From the NCBI GenBank assembly GCA_031290815.1, contig JAISLO010000254.1:1-13701 (forward strand): a stretch of 13,701 nucleotides of DNA. Direction: 5' to 3'. Below the pieces are notes generated by a model. It saw only the letters and a program-made list of their open reading frames with translations, did no database searches and had not been told where the DNA came from. Numbering within the stretch: position 1 is the stretch's first letter; the number at the start of each line of letters is the position of its first letter. Of the stretch, positions 7,404 to 13,701 are shown piece after piece. Made by a program: the position numbers and the translations under genes. The stretch is from Synergistaceae bacterium. Its GTDB lineage: Bacteria > Synergistota > Synergistia > Synergistales > Synergistaceae.

Positions 7404-7594
7404 CAGAGCCTTTAAAATATGGACATTCCCATTCTTATGCTTTAGAATATAACAAAACACTTGAGTTGCTTCATTTTATTTTATGTGACATATGTAAAAC
7501 GTTGTTAAGTCGCGAAACCCGAATCGAGGGCCGCTGTGTATTTTTGTGCAGGCAGAAATCTTTGCCAAATATACTGATGAATCGCAACAAATTA

Positions 7595-7622
7595 TTGACA
7601 AGCACTTTAAATTTGAATAATT
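7595..7622 (+). promoter_or_regulatory. Promoter candidate for gdhA
   Basis: A perfect TTGACA (7595-7600) is followed after 15 bases by AATAAT (7616-7621, 5/6). A 16-base spacer gives ATAATT instead. The region is A/T-rich. Transcription near 7628 would leave a leader of about 200 nt before gdhA, long enough for post-transcriptional control. The short spacing makes the exact -10 uncertain. Confidence 0.45.
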
Positions 7623-7740
7623 GTAATCCTCTCAGTGCGCGAAGTTTTTTAAAGTTCATTCCAAATAAAAGGAGGTGTTTTTCTGGCTAATGAGCGCTGC
7701 GGCAGCCAACGTTTTGTCCGCATCTCGGAGAGGAGGTCTC

Positions 7741-7788
7741 GTGTTGTATTTCAAGATCCGGCGCAGCTTCATCATGTACGGAGTTTGA
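7741..7788 (+). other. Possible 15-codon leader ORF before gdhA
   Basis: A strong Shine-Dalgarno GGAGAGGAGGT (7727-7737) sits just upstream of GTG 7741 (GGAGG to GTG 4 nt) and TTG 7744 (7 nt). From GTG the frame reads 15 codons, MLYFKIRRSFIMYGV, and stops with TGA at 7786-7788, 40 nt before gdhA. The same frame is open back to ATG 7690, about 14 nt after another strong Shine-Dalgarno (GGAGG 7671-7675). No run of regulatory codons was seen, so an attenuator role is speculative. It may be a chance ORF. Confidence 0.2.
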
Positions 7789-7828
7789 AGCTCGGCAATT
7801 CCACTTTTAGAGGAGATGAGGAAGGCAA

Positions 7829-9175
7829 ATGATCAGCATTACGAGTACGTATCTCAAAAGCGTGTATGCTACAGTTGAGCGGCGCAACCCAGGAGAACCT
7901 GAATTTTTACAAGCTGTGCGCGAAGTCCTCGAATCTATCGAACCCGTCGTAATCAAACACCCGGAATATGAAAAAAACGGTATAATTGAAAGACTGACAG
8001 AGCCGGAACGCTTTATTCATTTCAGCGTGCCCTGGACGGACGACAAAGGCGCGATGCGCGTCAACAGGGGATATCGCGTGCAGTTCAACTCCGCCATCGG
8101 CCCCTACAAGGGAGGGTTGAGGCTGCATCCCTCCGTGTGTCCATCCATCATCAAATTCCTCGGTTTTGAACAAACCTTCAAGAACTCCCTCACCGGCCTC
8201 TCCATGGGAGGCGCGAAGGGCGGCTCGGACTTCGACCCCAAGGGCAAGTCCGACGCCGAGGTGATGCGCTTCTGCCAGAGCTTCATGACCGAGCTTCAGC
8301 GCTACATAGGAAGCTGGACGGACATCCCTGCCGGTGACATCGGCGTCGGAGGACGAGAGATCGGATTCATGTTCGGGCAGTACAAGCGCATCCGCAACGA
8401 ATTCACCGGCGTCCTCACGGGCAAGCACCTGGCGTCCGGCGGTTCGCTGGTGCGCACGGAGGCCACCGGCTACGGGCTTCTCTACTTCGTCGAGGAGATG
8501 CTCGAACGCATGAAGAACGAGAGCATGAAGGGCAAGACAGTCACCATCTCCGGCTCCGGCAACGTGGCCATATATGCCACCGAAAAAGCCGGTCATCTCG
8601 GAGCGAAGGTCATTACCGCCTCCGACTCCAACGGCTACGTCGTGGACAAAAACGGCATCGACCTCGCTGTGCTGAAGCAGATCAAGGAGGTCGAACGGGG
8701 AAGGATCAGCGAGTACGCCAAGCGCGTTCCAGGCTCCGAGTACCACGAGGGGTGGGAGGGCGTCTGGACGGTGAAGTGCAACATAGCCCTGCCCTGCGCC
8801 ACGCAGAACGAGATCGACGGCAAGTCCGCCCAGACACTGGTCGATAACGGCGTCATCGCGGTCGCTGAGGGCTCGAACATGCCCACCACGCCGGAGGGCA
8901 TCGAAGTGTTCCTCAAAAACGGTGTCCTCTTCGCTCCGGGCAAGGCATCCAACGCCGGCGGAGTCGCGACGAGCGGACTCGAGATGTGCCAGAACTCCCA
9001 ACGCGAGAGCTGGACATTTGAAGAGGTGGACGCCAAGCTGAAGAAGATCATGATCGACATCTTCCACAGATCATACGACGCCGCCGAGAAGTACGGTGTA
9101 AAGGACAACCTGGTCGCTGGGGCAAACATCGCAGGCTTCCTCAAGGTCGCCAACGCCATGCTGTGGCAGGGATAG
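7829..9175 (+). CDS. gdhA: NADP-type glutamate dehydrogenase
   Basis: This enzyme interconverts glutamate with 2-oxoglutarate and ammonium in the cytoplasm. The 448-residue length and sequence fit the hexameric E. coli GdhA class. Substrate and catalytic residues are in place: GPYKGGLRLH with Lys94, FKNSL with Lys118, MGGAKGGSDFDPKGKSD with Lys130, and PAGDIGVGGREIGF with Asp170. The Rossmann coenzyme motif is SGSGNVA (241-247), followed by SDSNG (265-269), the style seen in NADP-preferring members; the coenzyme is not proven. ATG 7829 is preceded by GAGGAAGG (7818-7825, only 3 nt away). The first 60 or so codons are more A/T-rich than the rest. The gene is monocistronic, with its own promoter candidate and terminator. 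In a fermenter it may work in glutamate catabolism or in ammonium assimilation. Confidence 0.97.
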   Translation: MISITSTYLKSVYATVERRNPGEPEFLQAVREVLESIEPVVIKHPEYEKNGIIERLTEPERFIHFSVPWTDDKGAMRVNRGYRVQFNSAIGPYKGGLRLHPSVCPSIIKFLGFEQTFKNSLTGLSMGGAKGGSDFDPKGKSDAEVMRFCQSFMTELQRYIGSWTDIPAGDIGVGGREIGFMFGQYKRIRNEFTGVLTGKHLASGGSLVRTEATGYGLLYFVEEMLERMKNESMKGKTVTISGSGNVAIYATEKAGHLGAKVITASDSNGYVVDKNGIDLAVLKQIKEVERGRISEYAKRVPGSEYHEGWEGVWTVKCNIALPCATQNEIDGKSAQTLVDNGVIAVAEGSNMPTTPEGIEVFLKNGVLFAPGKASNAGGVATSGLEMCQNSQRESWTFEEVDAKLKKIMIDIFHRSYDAAEKYGVKDNLVAGANIAGFLKVANAMLWQG

Positions 9176-9194
9176 CCAGAAGAGGTAAATGAGG

Positions 9195-9234
9195 AAGGGC
9201 CGATTTATTCCGCTCGCCGAATAAACCGGCCCTT
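9195..9234 (+). terminator. Transcription terminator after gdhA
   Basis: The segment 9195-9210 pairs with 9219-9234: AAGGGCCG-A-TTTATTC against GAATAAA-C-CGGCCCTT. This gives 16 positions with a single A/C mismatch and an 8-nt loop. It starts 20 bases after the gdhA stop. The tail TTATTTGC is only modestly T-rich, so termination may be incomplete. Confidence 0.75.
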
Positions 9235-9259
9235 ATTTGCAAGAGGGGTTATAACGTGA

Positions 9260-9315
9260 CCGCAGGGTTCAAAATTCTCATATCGATCTGCCTTCGGGAA
9301 CTTTGAACCCTGCGG
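9260..9315. repeat. Perfect 14-bp inverted repeat, 28-base spacer
   Basis: CCGCAGGGTTCAAA (9260-9273) and TTTGAACCCTGCGG (9302-9315) are exact reverse complements separated by 28 bases. The spacer contains a small C(UUCG)G-type stem (9291-9298) and the palindrome ATCGAT. There is no T-tract and no coding frame, so it is not a standard terminator. It could be a second structured RNA element in read-through transcript, a protein-binding site, or a short palindromic repeat of the genome. Confidence 0.5.
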
Positions 9316-9342
9316 AATGGAATATCAATCCTCGCGAGATAT

Positions 9343-9374
9343 GCGTACAGACCTTCCGGTGCGCATTTGTACGC
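9343..9374. promoter_or_regulatory. Inverted repeat abutting the TRAP promoter, candidate operator
   Basis: GCGTACA (9343-9349) and TGTACGC (9368-9374) form a perfect 7-bp inverted repeat with an 18-base spacer, 25 bp centre to centre. The right arm ends exactly one base before the TTGACA -35 box. This position is typical of activators that contact polymerase at -35, or of repressors overlapping the promoter. The binding protein is unknown. Confidence 0.4.
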
Positions 9375-9403
9375 TTGACATGCAACGAAAGCGCTGATTA
9401 AAT
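9375..9403 (+). promoter_or_regulatory. Sigma-70 promoter candidate of the TRAP-TAXI genes
   Basis: Consensus TTGACA (9375-9380) is followed by a 17-base spacer and TTAAAT (9398-9403, 4/6). TGA directly before it gives the TGn extended -10. Transcription from about 9410 would leave a leader of about 270 nt before ATG 9681. GCTGATT (9393-9399), the heptamer repeated before mutA, overlaps this -10 element. Confidence 0.5.
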
Positions 9404-9680
9404 CTGGCTGACGATATCTTTATGTCACTGAAAACATTGCTGGACAAAACAGGTCGATCAGTGTATTGTTTTCATGCAATTAATAACAAATTCGATTTCA
9501 GTTAAGTATCAAAGGAAAAACTGATAAGAGAGGACTCCTGCGTCGCCTCTTGTAATGGTTATATACATTCGTCATTGCTGTAATCGGGCAAATCACAATG
9601 CGGCTCATAGGAGATTCGATCCAGCCATTTCGCTTGGTTTCAAGGCGGCAAAGACCTATACGAAGACTGGGGGTAAGTCA

Positions 9681-11678
9681 ATGGCAACGGACGTTTTGAA
9701 CGGCAAAGACCAAGTTGAAGGGACCAGGCGCAGCGACTCGGAGTCGGGGATCGACTTTGAGGATTTGATGCGCAAGTACGACACAGAAGCTCGTTTCAGG
9801 ACGCCGCCCGGATGGCAGCTCAAGCTCGTCGTCGCCCTGTGCGTGGCGATGTCGTGTTTTCACTTCTACACGGCCGGATTCGGCCTGCTTCCCGCGCAGA
9901 AGCAGGGCGCGGTTCACCTGGCGTTTGTCCTCGTGATAGTCTTTCTCCTTTATCCGATAAAGTCATCCATGCCCAAAAACTCTAAAATCCCCATCTACGA
10001 TTTCGCGCTGGCCGTGCTCTCGGCTGTTCCGCTCGTATATCTCGTCCAGCAGATCGACGTTATAGCGATGGGGCGCTCCGGCCTGCCCACCACCATGGAC
10101 ATCGTCATGGGCTTTTTGCTGATCGCGCTGCTGCTGGAGGCGACGAGACGCATTTCCAACCCCATCCTGCCATGTCTCGCCATAGTGTCGCTGCTCTACT
10201 GCTACTTCGGCAGATACATGCCCGAGATGCTCTCACACAGGGGATTCAGCGTAAACAGGATCGTAAACCACATGTACCTCGGCACGGAGGGGATATTCGG
10301 GACTCCGCTCGAGGTGTCGTCCACCTTTGTCTTCATGTTCATACTGTTCGGCTCGGTGCTCGAAAAGACGGGCATGGGCAGGTTCATCATCGATCTTTCG
10401 ATGGCGCTGGCGGGCTGGTCGACCGGAGGACCGGCAAAGGTCGCTGTGGTGGCCAGCGGACTGATGGGAACGATATCCGGCTCCTCGGTGGCCAACGTCT
10501 GCACTACCGGCATGTTCACGATACCGCTCATGAAGAGCGTCGGCTACAAGCCCTACTTCGCTGGCGCTGTCGAGGCGGTGGCCTCCACGGGAGGGCAGAT
10601 AATGCCTCCCGTCATGGGCGCGGGGGCTTTCATCATGGCGCAGTTCCTGGGCGTGAGTTATCTGGATGTCGCGCTGGCGGCCGTAGTTCCCGCCCTGCTC
10701 TATTACTTCGCGGTCCTCGTTCAGGTTCATTTCGAGGCGAAGCGCCTCGGACTCAAAGGACTGTCGCTCGCCCAACTCCCCAAGATCCTGCCTCTGCTCC
10801 GCGCCAAGGGTTTCCTTCTGATACCGCTGGTAGCGATCATCTACCTGCTCATAGCCGGCTACACGCCTCTGTACGCGGCCTTCGCGGGAATATGGGTCAG
10901 TTTTTTCCTGTCGTGGCTGAACAAGGAAACTCGGCTTACGCCCGATCGTCTGATACAAGCCTTCGAAGCGGGCGCAAGGGGAGCTCTTTCCGTGGCTTGC
11001 GCGTGCGCGTGCGTAGGGATGGTCGTCGGGATGGGAACGCTCTCGGGCCTCGCGCTGCGCATAGCTCACGCTATCGTTACGCTTGCCGGCGGCAAACTCA
11101 TACTGACGCTCTTCTTGACGATGTGCGCGTCCATACTCCTGGGGACCGGCCTGCCAACCACCGCCAACTTTATAGTCACCAGCACGATGGCGGCTCCCGC
11201 GCTGCTTGAACTTGGCGTCCCGGATATGGCGGCGTACATGTTCGTCTTCTACTTCGGCATAGCGGCCGACCTGACGCCTCCGGTGGCCCTCGCGGCCTAC
11301 GCCGGAGCGGGCATCGCAGGGGCCGATCCCATGAAGACTGGCGCCTCCGCGTTCAAACTGGCACTGGCCGGCTTTCTCGTGCCGTACATATACGTGTACA
11401 ACCCGATGCTTCTATTTATAGACGCGACTCCGATTCCCATGATCCAGGCGATAATAACGGCGATGATAGGCGTTTTTCTGCTGGCCATGTTCACGATCGG
11501 GCACTACAAGGCCCCGCTCAACTGGCTCGTCAGGGCGATCGCTCTCGTCGGAGCCTTAGGTTTGCTCGACCCGGGGACAACGACGGACGTGATCGGCCTG
11601 GCCATACTGGCGGTGATATACGTCGTCCAATCGATAAAGGCGAAAAAAACGGGCGCTTGGATTCCTCCCGCGGAGTGA
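9681..11678 (+). CDS. TRAP transporter fused permease (DctQ-DctM fusion, TAXI type)
   Basis: This is the inner-membrane permease of a tripartite ATP-independent periplasmic transporter, driven by an ion gradient. The 665-residue protein has a hydrophilic N-terminus (about 45 residues) followed by many hydrophobic segments. The N-terminal membrane part replaces the small DctQ subunit and the rest is the DctM domain. Its two inverted repeats show as SGSSVANVCTTGMFTIPLM (about 265-285) and LLGTGLPTTANFIVTSTMAAP (about 486-506). VEAVASTGGQIMPPVMGAGAF is typical of the fused, TAXI-associated group. The start is set at ATG 9681, which has GGGGGT 7 nt upstream. The frame is open back to ATG 9555, but that stretch has no Shine-Dalgarno and no membrane or conserved features. 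The receptor gene follows 186 nt later. The substrate is unknown. Confidence 0.93.
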   Translation: MATDVLNGKDQVEGTRRSDSESGIDFEDLMRKYDTEARFRTPPGWQLKLVVALCVAMSCFHFYTAGFGLLPAQKQGAVHLAFVLVIVFLLYPIKSSMPKNSKIPIYDFALAVLSAVPLVYLVQQIDVIAMGRSGLPTTMDIVMGFLLIALLLEATRRISNPILPCLAIVSLLYCYFGRYMPEMLSHRGFSVNRIVNHMYLGTEGIFGTPLEVSSTFVFMFILFGSVLEKTGMGRFIIDLSMALAGWSTGGPAKVAVVASGLMGTISGSSVANVCTTGMFTIPLMKSVGYKPYFAGAVEAVASTGGQIMPPVMGAGAFIMAQFLGVSYLDVALAAVVPALLYYFAVLVQVHFEAKRLGLKGLSLAQLPKILPLLRAKGFLLIPLVAIIYLLIAGYTPLYAAFAGIWVSFFLSWLNKETRLTPDRLIQAFEAGARGALSVACACACVGMVVGMGTLSGLALRIAHAIVTLAGGKLILTLFLTMCASILLGTGLPTTANFIVTSTMAAPALLELGVPDMAAYMFVFYFGIAADLTPPVALAAYAGAGIAGADPMKTGASAFKLALAGFLVPYIYVYNPMLLFIDATPIPMIQAIITAMIGVFLLAMFTIGHYKAPLNWLVRAIALVGALGLLDPGTTTDVIGLAILAVIYVVQSIKAKKTGAWIPPAE

Positions 11679-11691
11679 GCGCCGCGGAGGA
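11663..11691 (+). repeat. Stem-loop enclosing the permease stop codon
   Basis: TCCTCCCGCGG (11663-11673) pairs with CCGCGGAGGA (11682-11691) over 10 bp with one bulged C. The loop AGTGAGCG contains the TGA stop (11676-11678). There is no T-tract. It could stabilise the 3' end of the permease message or separate its expression from the receptor gene. Confidence 0.4.
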
Positions 11692-11697
11692 GTCACA

Positions 11698-11727
11698 GCC
11701 GCATAGCCTTTAGAAAGCGGCGGTTTT
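11698..11727 (+). terminator. Weak terminator or attenuator between permease and receptor genes
   Basis: GCCGC (11698-11702) pairs with GCGGC (11717-11721), with a 14-nt loop, followed by GGTTTT. The stem is short and the T-run only four bases. If active it would partly stop transcription, and the receptor would need read-through or its own promoter. No good promoter was seen in 11728-11864. An isolated Shine-Dalgarno-like AAAGGAGGCG near 11767-11776 has no start codon behind it. Confidence 0.25.
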
Positions 11728-11864
11728 CCAGCTCTTACCTCCCTCGGACCGCTGAAAATTTTCGGGAAAGGAGGCGTCTGAAGAGCCGATACGATTTCCA
11801 AGCGGGCAGGGGGGCGCGTAAAAAACCATACTGTCGGAGCAAGAGAGATTAAGGAGGAATTGAA

Positions 11865-12824
11865 ATGACAAGGAAAAAGATGTTCTTCATCACGCTCGTC
11901 ATCGCGGCGGCTCTGGTCGCTTCGGGCGCCGCGTTCGCGGCCGAAAAGGCGTTCCTGTCGATAGCGACGGGCGGCACTTCGGGAACCTATTATCCGATCG
12001 GCGGCGCGATCGCCCAGGCAGTCTCAAAGGGAGGGGCCATTCAGGCCACGGCTGAGACGTCAAACGCATCCGTCGCCAACGTCAACCTCGTAGCGACGAA
12101 GGAGATAGAGGTAGCCTTCGTGCAGAACGACATCACCTTCTGGGCCTACACCGGCGGCATGATGTTCGAATCCCCGCTGACCAACCTCCGCGCTATCGCG
12201 GCGCTCTATCCGGAACACCTTCAGCTCATCACGACGAAGAATTCCGGCGTCAAGGTCATCGATGATCTGAAGGGCAAGAGAGTCGGAGTCGGAGCGCCCG
12301 GATCCGGGACCGAGGGCGACGTGAGGGCGATACTGCAGATCGCCGGTCTGAGTTACGAAGACATGAAGACCGACTTCCTGGACTTCGGCGCTACCACGAG
12401 CCGCTTCAAGGACAACCAGATCGACGCTGGCTTCGTGGTGGCCGGATATCCTACGGCGTCCGTCATGGACCTCGCGACCACCAAGGATATCACGCTGCTC
12501 GACTTCACCCCCGAGTACATGGACAAGCTCGTCAAGGAATTTCCGTACTTCATAAAGAGCAGCATTCCGGCCAAGACCTACAGCGGCATCGACAACGACA
12601 TTACGACTCCCGCCGTCATGGCCATCCTCATAACGCACGACGAGATTCCCGAGGACGTCATATACGAGTTCACGAAGTCGATGTTCGACAACATAGCCGA
12701 TATTCACGCCGCCCACGCAAAGGGCAAGGAGATAACCCTCAAGACCGCCCTCGACGGCCTCACCGTCCCCCTGCACCCCGGCGCGGCGAAGTACTTCAAG
12801 GAACAGGGGATGAGCACAGACTGA
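11865..12824 (+). CDS. TAXI-family TRAP transporter solute receptor (periplasmic)
   Basis: This is the extracytoplasmic substrate-binding protein of the TRAP system, delivering ligand to the permease encoded just upstream. It is 319 residues long. The N-terminus MTRKKMFFITLVIAAALVAS is a signal peptide with likely cleavage after Ala-Phe-Ala (about residue 25). There is no lipobox Cys at that point, so it should be soluble rather than a lipoprotein. TAXI hallmarks are ATGGTSGTYYPIGGAIA (34-50), DLKGKRVGVGAPGSGTE (134-150) and VPLHPGAAKYFKEQG (301-315). The start is secure: AAGGAGG (11851-11857) lies 7 nt before ATG. Some characterised TAXI receptors bind glutamate or C5 dicarboxylates. Together with the adjacent gdhA this makes such a ligand plausible, but it is not shown by the sequence. 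Confidence 0.95.
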   Translation: MTRKKMFFITLVIAAALVASGAAFAAEKAFLSIATGGTSGTYYPIGGAIAQAVSKGGAIQATAETSNASVANVNLVATKEIEVAFVQNDITFWAYTGGMMFESPLTNLRAIAALYPEHLQLITTKNSGVKVIDDLKGKRVGVGAPGSGTEGDVRAILQIAGLSYEDMKTDFLDFGATTSRFKDNQIDAGFVVAGYPTASVMDLATTKDITLLDFTPEYMDKLVKEFPYFIKSSIPAKTYSGIDNDITTPAVMAILITHDEIPEDVIYEFTKSMFDNIADIHAAHAKGKEITLKTALDGLTVPLHPGAAKYFKEQGMSTD

Positions 12825-12855
12825 GGAAAAAGTTTTCAATATACAAATAAGCGCT

Positions 12856-12892
12856 GATCAAGGGCTGTTGGCTTTACCGGCGGCCCTTGATC
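12856..12892 (+). terminator. Terminator hairpin after the TAXI receptor gene
   Basis: GATCAAGGGC (12856-12865) pairs perfectly with GCCCTTGATC (12883-12892). Inside it TGTTGG pairs with CCGGCG using G-U wobbles, so the RNA stem reaches 16 bp around the 5-nt loop CTTTA. The tail TTCACTCG is poor in T, so it may act with Rho or serve as a stability element. It lies 31 bases after the stop codon. Confidence 0.7.
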
Positions 12893-12977
12893 TTCACTCG
12901 AAAAAGACCTTGATAAACGAATTCAACCACTTTGAGGGAAATTTGAGCATTTTCCAGCCCGCGATAGATATTACTGA

Positions 12978-12989
12978 CCAAGCGCTTGG
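12978..12989. promoter_or_regulatory. 12-bp palindrome CCAAGCGCTTGG before the methylase gene
   Basis: CCAAGCGCTTGG is a perfect, uninterrupted palindrome 57 bases before the methyltransferase start. It overlaps TTGGCA (12986-12991, 5/6 match to a -35 box), although no good -10 follows at the right distance. Its position fits an operator for the methylase gene. The regulator is unknown and no controller gene is visible here. Confidence 0.35.
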
Positions 12990-13045
12990 CAAAGAGCGAA
13001 CGGACATTGTGACATTTGTAAGTAATTTATAGGAGGAGCCCAAAT

Positions 13046-13701
13046 ATGGACAAGCTGAAATTCGAAACCCCCGACGGCGCCTCCGAAAACATAGCCAAAC
13101 TCGCCGAACTTTTTCCCGCTTCTGTTGCGGAGGGCAAGGTCAACTTCGATCTGCTACGGACTCTGCTCGGCGATGAGGTATTCGGCGACGAAGCATACGA
13201 ATTCACATGGGTAGGCAAACGTGCCGCGATTGCCGAAGCCGGCAGACCCATCCGCAAGACGCTACGTCCGTTTATCGAGGAAAGCAAAAATTGGGATACC
13301 ACTGAAAACCTATATATTGAGGGCGACAATCTTGACGTGTTGAAACTATTGCAGGAGAGTTATCTCGGCAAGGTGAAGATGATTTACATCGACCCACCGT
13401 ACAACACGGGGCACGACTTTATTTATCACGACAACTTCCGTGCCGACGACGACGAATATGATGAGCAAATTGAGCTGTATGACGAGGACGGCAACAAGCA
13501 ATTCCGGGAGAACACCATAAGCAACCCGCGTATTCACAGCGATTGGTGCAGTATGATTTATCCACGCCTTGTACTGGAAAGGAATCTTCTCCGTGATGAT
13601 GGAGTGATTTTTATCAGTATTGATGATAATGAAGTTGAGAATTTGAAGAAAATATGCAATGAAGTTTTTAGGTCTGTGAATTTCGTTGCGTGTCTTGTCT
13701 A
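13046..13701 (+). CDS. DNA adenine methyltransferase, type III restriction Mod-like (5' part, cut by window end)
   Basis: Reading from ATG 13046 gives 218 complete codons with no stop before the window ends, so only the N-terminal part is present. AGGAGG (13031-13036) lies 9 nt upstream and fixes the start. The catalytic motif IV of amino-methyltransferases is DPPYNTG (Asp116-Tyr119 core), within KMIYIDPPYNTGHDFIYHDNF. It is preceded by NLYIEGDNLDVLKLLQESYLG and followed by a later Asp/Glu-rich stretch, SDWCSMIYPRLVLERNLL and GVIFISIDDNE. DPPY near the N-terminus with these flanks is typical of the beta-class Mod subunit of type III systems, which methylates adenine and provides target recognition. 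The domain that would settle type III versus another N4/N6 methylase lies outside. From about 13560 the codons become much more A/T-rich. The partner nuclease (Res) is not seen. Confidence 0.85.
   Translation, partial: MDKLKFETPDGASENIAKLAELFPASVAEGKVNFDLLRTLLGDEVFGDEAYEFTWVGKRAAIAEAGRPIRKTLRPFIEESKNWDTTENLYIEGDNLDVLKLLQESYLGKVKMIYIDPPYNTGHDFIYHDNFRADDDEYDEQIELYDEDGNKQFRENTISNPRIHSDWCSMIYPRLVLERNLLRDDGVIFISIDDNEVENLKKICNEVFRSVNFVACLV

Larger units (their letters stand above)
7288..7828. other. 541-base AT-rich spacer between meaB and gdhA
   Basis: No convincing protein gene was found. In order it holds the meaB terminator (7324-7364), four phased A-tracts (7368-7403), an AT-rich stretch without clear motifs apart from the palindrome ACATATGT (7488-7495), a TTGACA promoter candidate (7595-7622), and a leader with two strong Shine-Dalgarno-like sequences (7667-7676 and 7727-7737) ahead of the gdhA ribosome binding site. 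The base composition is far more A/T-rich than the flanking genes. Confidence 0.6.
9176..9680. other. 505-base spacer between gdhA and the TRAP permease
   Basis: In order it contains the gdhA terminator (9195-9234), a perfect 14-bp inverted repeat (9260-9315), a 7-bp inverted repeat (9343-9374) abutting a TTGACA promoter (9375-9403), and an A/T-rich stretch from about 9420 to 9520 with no clear motif. After 9555 the permease frame is open, but that part lacks a Shine-Dalgarno and is treated as leader. Confidence 0.6.

Noticed and set aside
7485..7501. CRP/FNR-like site TGTGA-N6-TAAAA
   Set aside because: Only the left half matches the consensus. The right half is poor and the site is about 100 bp from the promoter candidate.
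7466..7690. 74-codon ORF in the meaB-gdhA spacer
   Set aside because: It starts at TTG without a ribosome binding site, lies in A/T-rich DNA, overlaps the gdhA promoter candidate and resembles no known family.
9555..9680. Upstream ATG that would add 42 residues to the TRAP permease
   Set aside because: No Shine-Dalgarno precedes ATG 9555. The extra residues are basic and Cys/His-containing, unlike the family. ATG 9681 has a G-rich ribosome binding site and gives the normal length.

Overview
The window looks like chromosomal DNA of an amino-acid- or organic-acid-fermenting anaerobe, most likely a member of the Synergistota. The grounds are a two-subunit methylmalonyl-CoA mutase with MeaB, an NADP-type glutamate dehydrogenase, a TAXI-type TRAP transporter, and GC-rich coding DNA separated by AT-rich spacers. 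This is inference from gene content and style; no rRNA or other phylogenetic marker is present. All recognised genes lie on the + strand.

Layout. (1) 1-1173: an AT-richer EamA/DMT-family permease behind a spacer with repeated TTATACTCGT motifs. (2) 1174-1673: a 500-base spacer with an extended -10 promoter, a second weaker promoter and a 21-bp-phased array of GCTGATT. (3) 1674-7287: mutA-mutB-meaB, tightly coupled (mutA and mutB abut, and mutB and meaB overlap or nearly so), ending in a perfect 18-bp terminator stem. A strong hairpin lies at the mutB/meaB junction, inside a long N-terminal extension of the meaB frame. (4) 7288-7828: a gene-poor AT-rich spacer with phased A-tracts, a TTGACA promoter and a leader with several Shine-Dalgarno-like motifs. 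(5) 7829-9175: gdhA, followed by a terminator. (6) 9176-9680: a spacer with a perfect 14-bp inverted repeat and a TTGACA/extended -10 promoter whose -35 abuts a 7-bp inverted repeat. (7) 9681-12824: a fused TRAP permease and a TAXI periplasmic receptor, ending in a long hairpin. (8) 12825-13701: a short spacer with a 12-bp palindrome, then the first 218 codons of a DNA-methyltransferase of type III Mod style, cut by the window end.

How the genes could work together (inference): a TAXI-TRAP system imports a small acidic solute. Glutamate dehydrogenase interconverts glutamate and 2-oxoglutarate. Methylmalonyl-CoA mutase, protected by MeaB, interconverts succinyl-CoA and methylmalonyl-CoA on the way to propionate. 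The epimerase and decarboxylase needed to finish that route are not in the window. The methylase gene probably marks the start of an unrelated restriction-modification locus.

No clear novel system is visible. The most interesting items are regulatory: the GCTGATT array before mutA, the hairpin-rich 5' part of meaB, and the elements before the TRAP genes.
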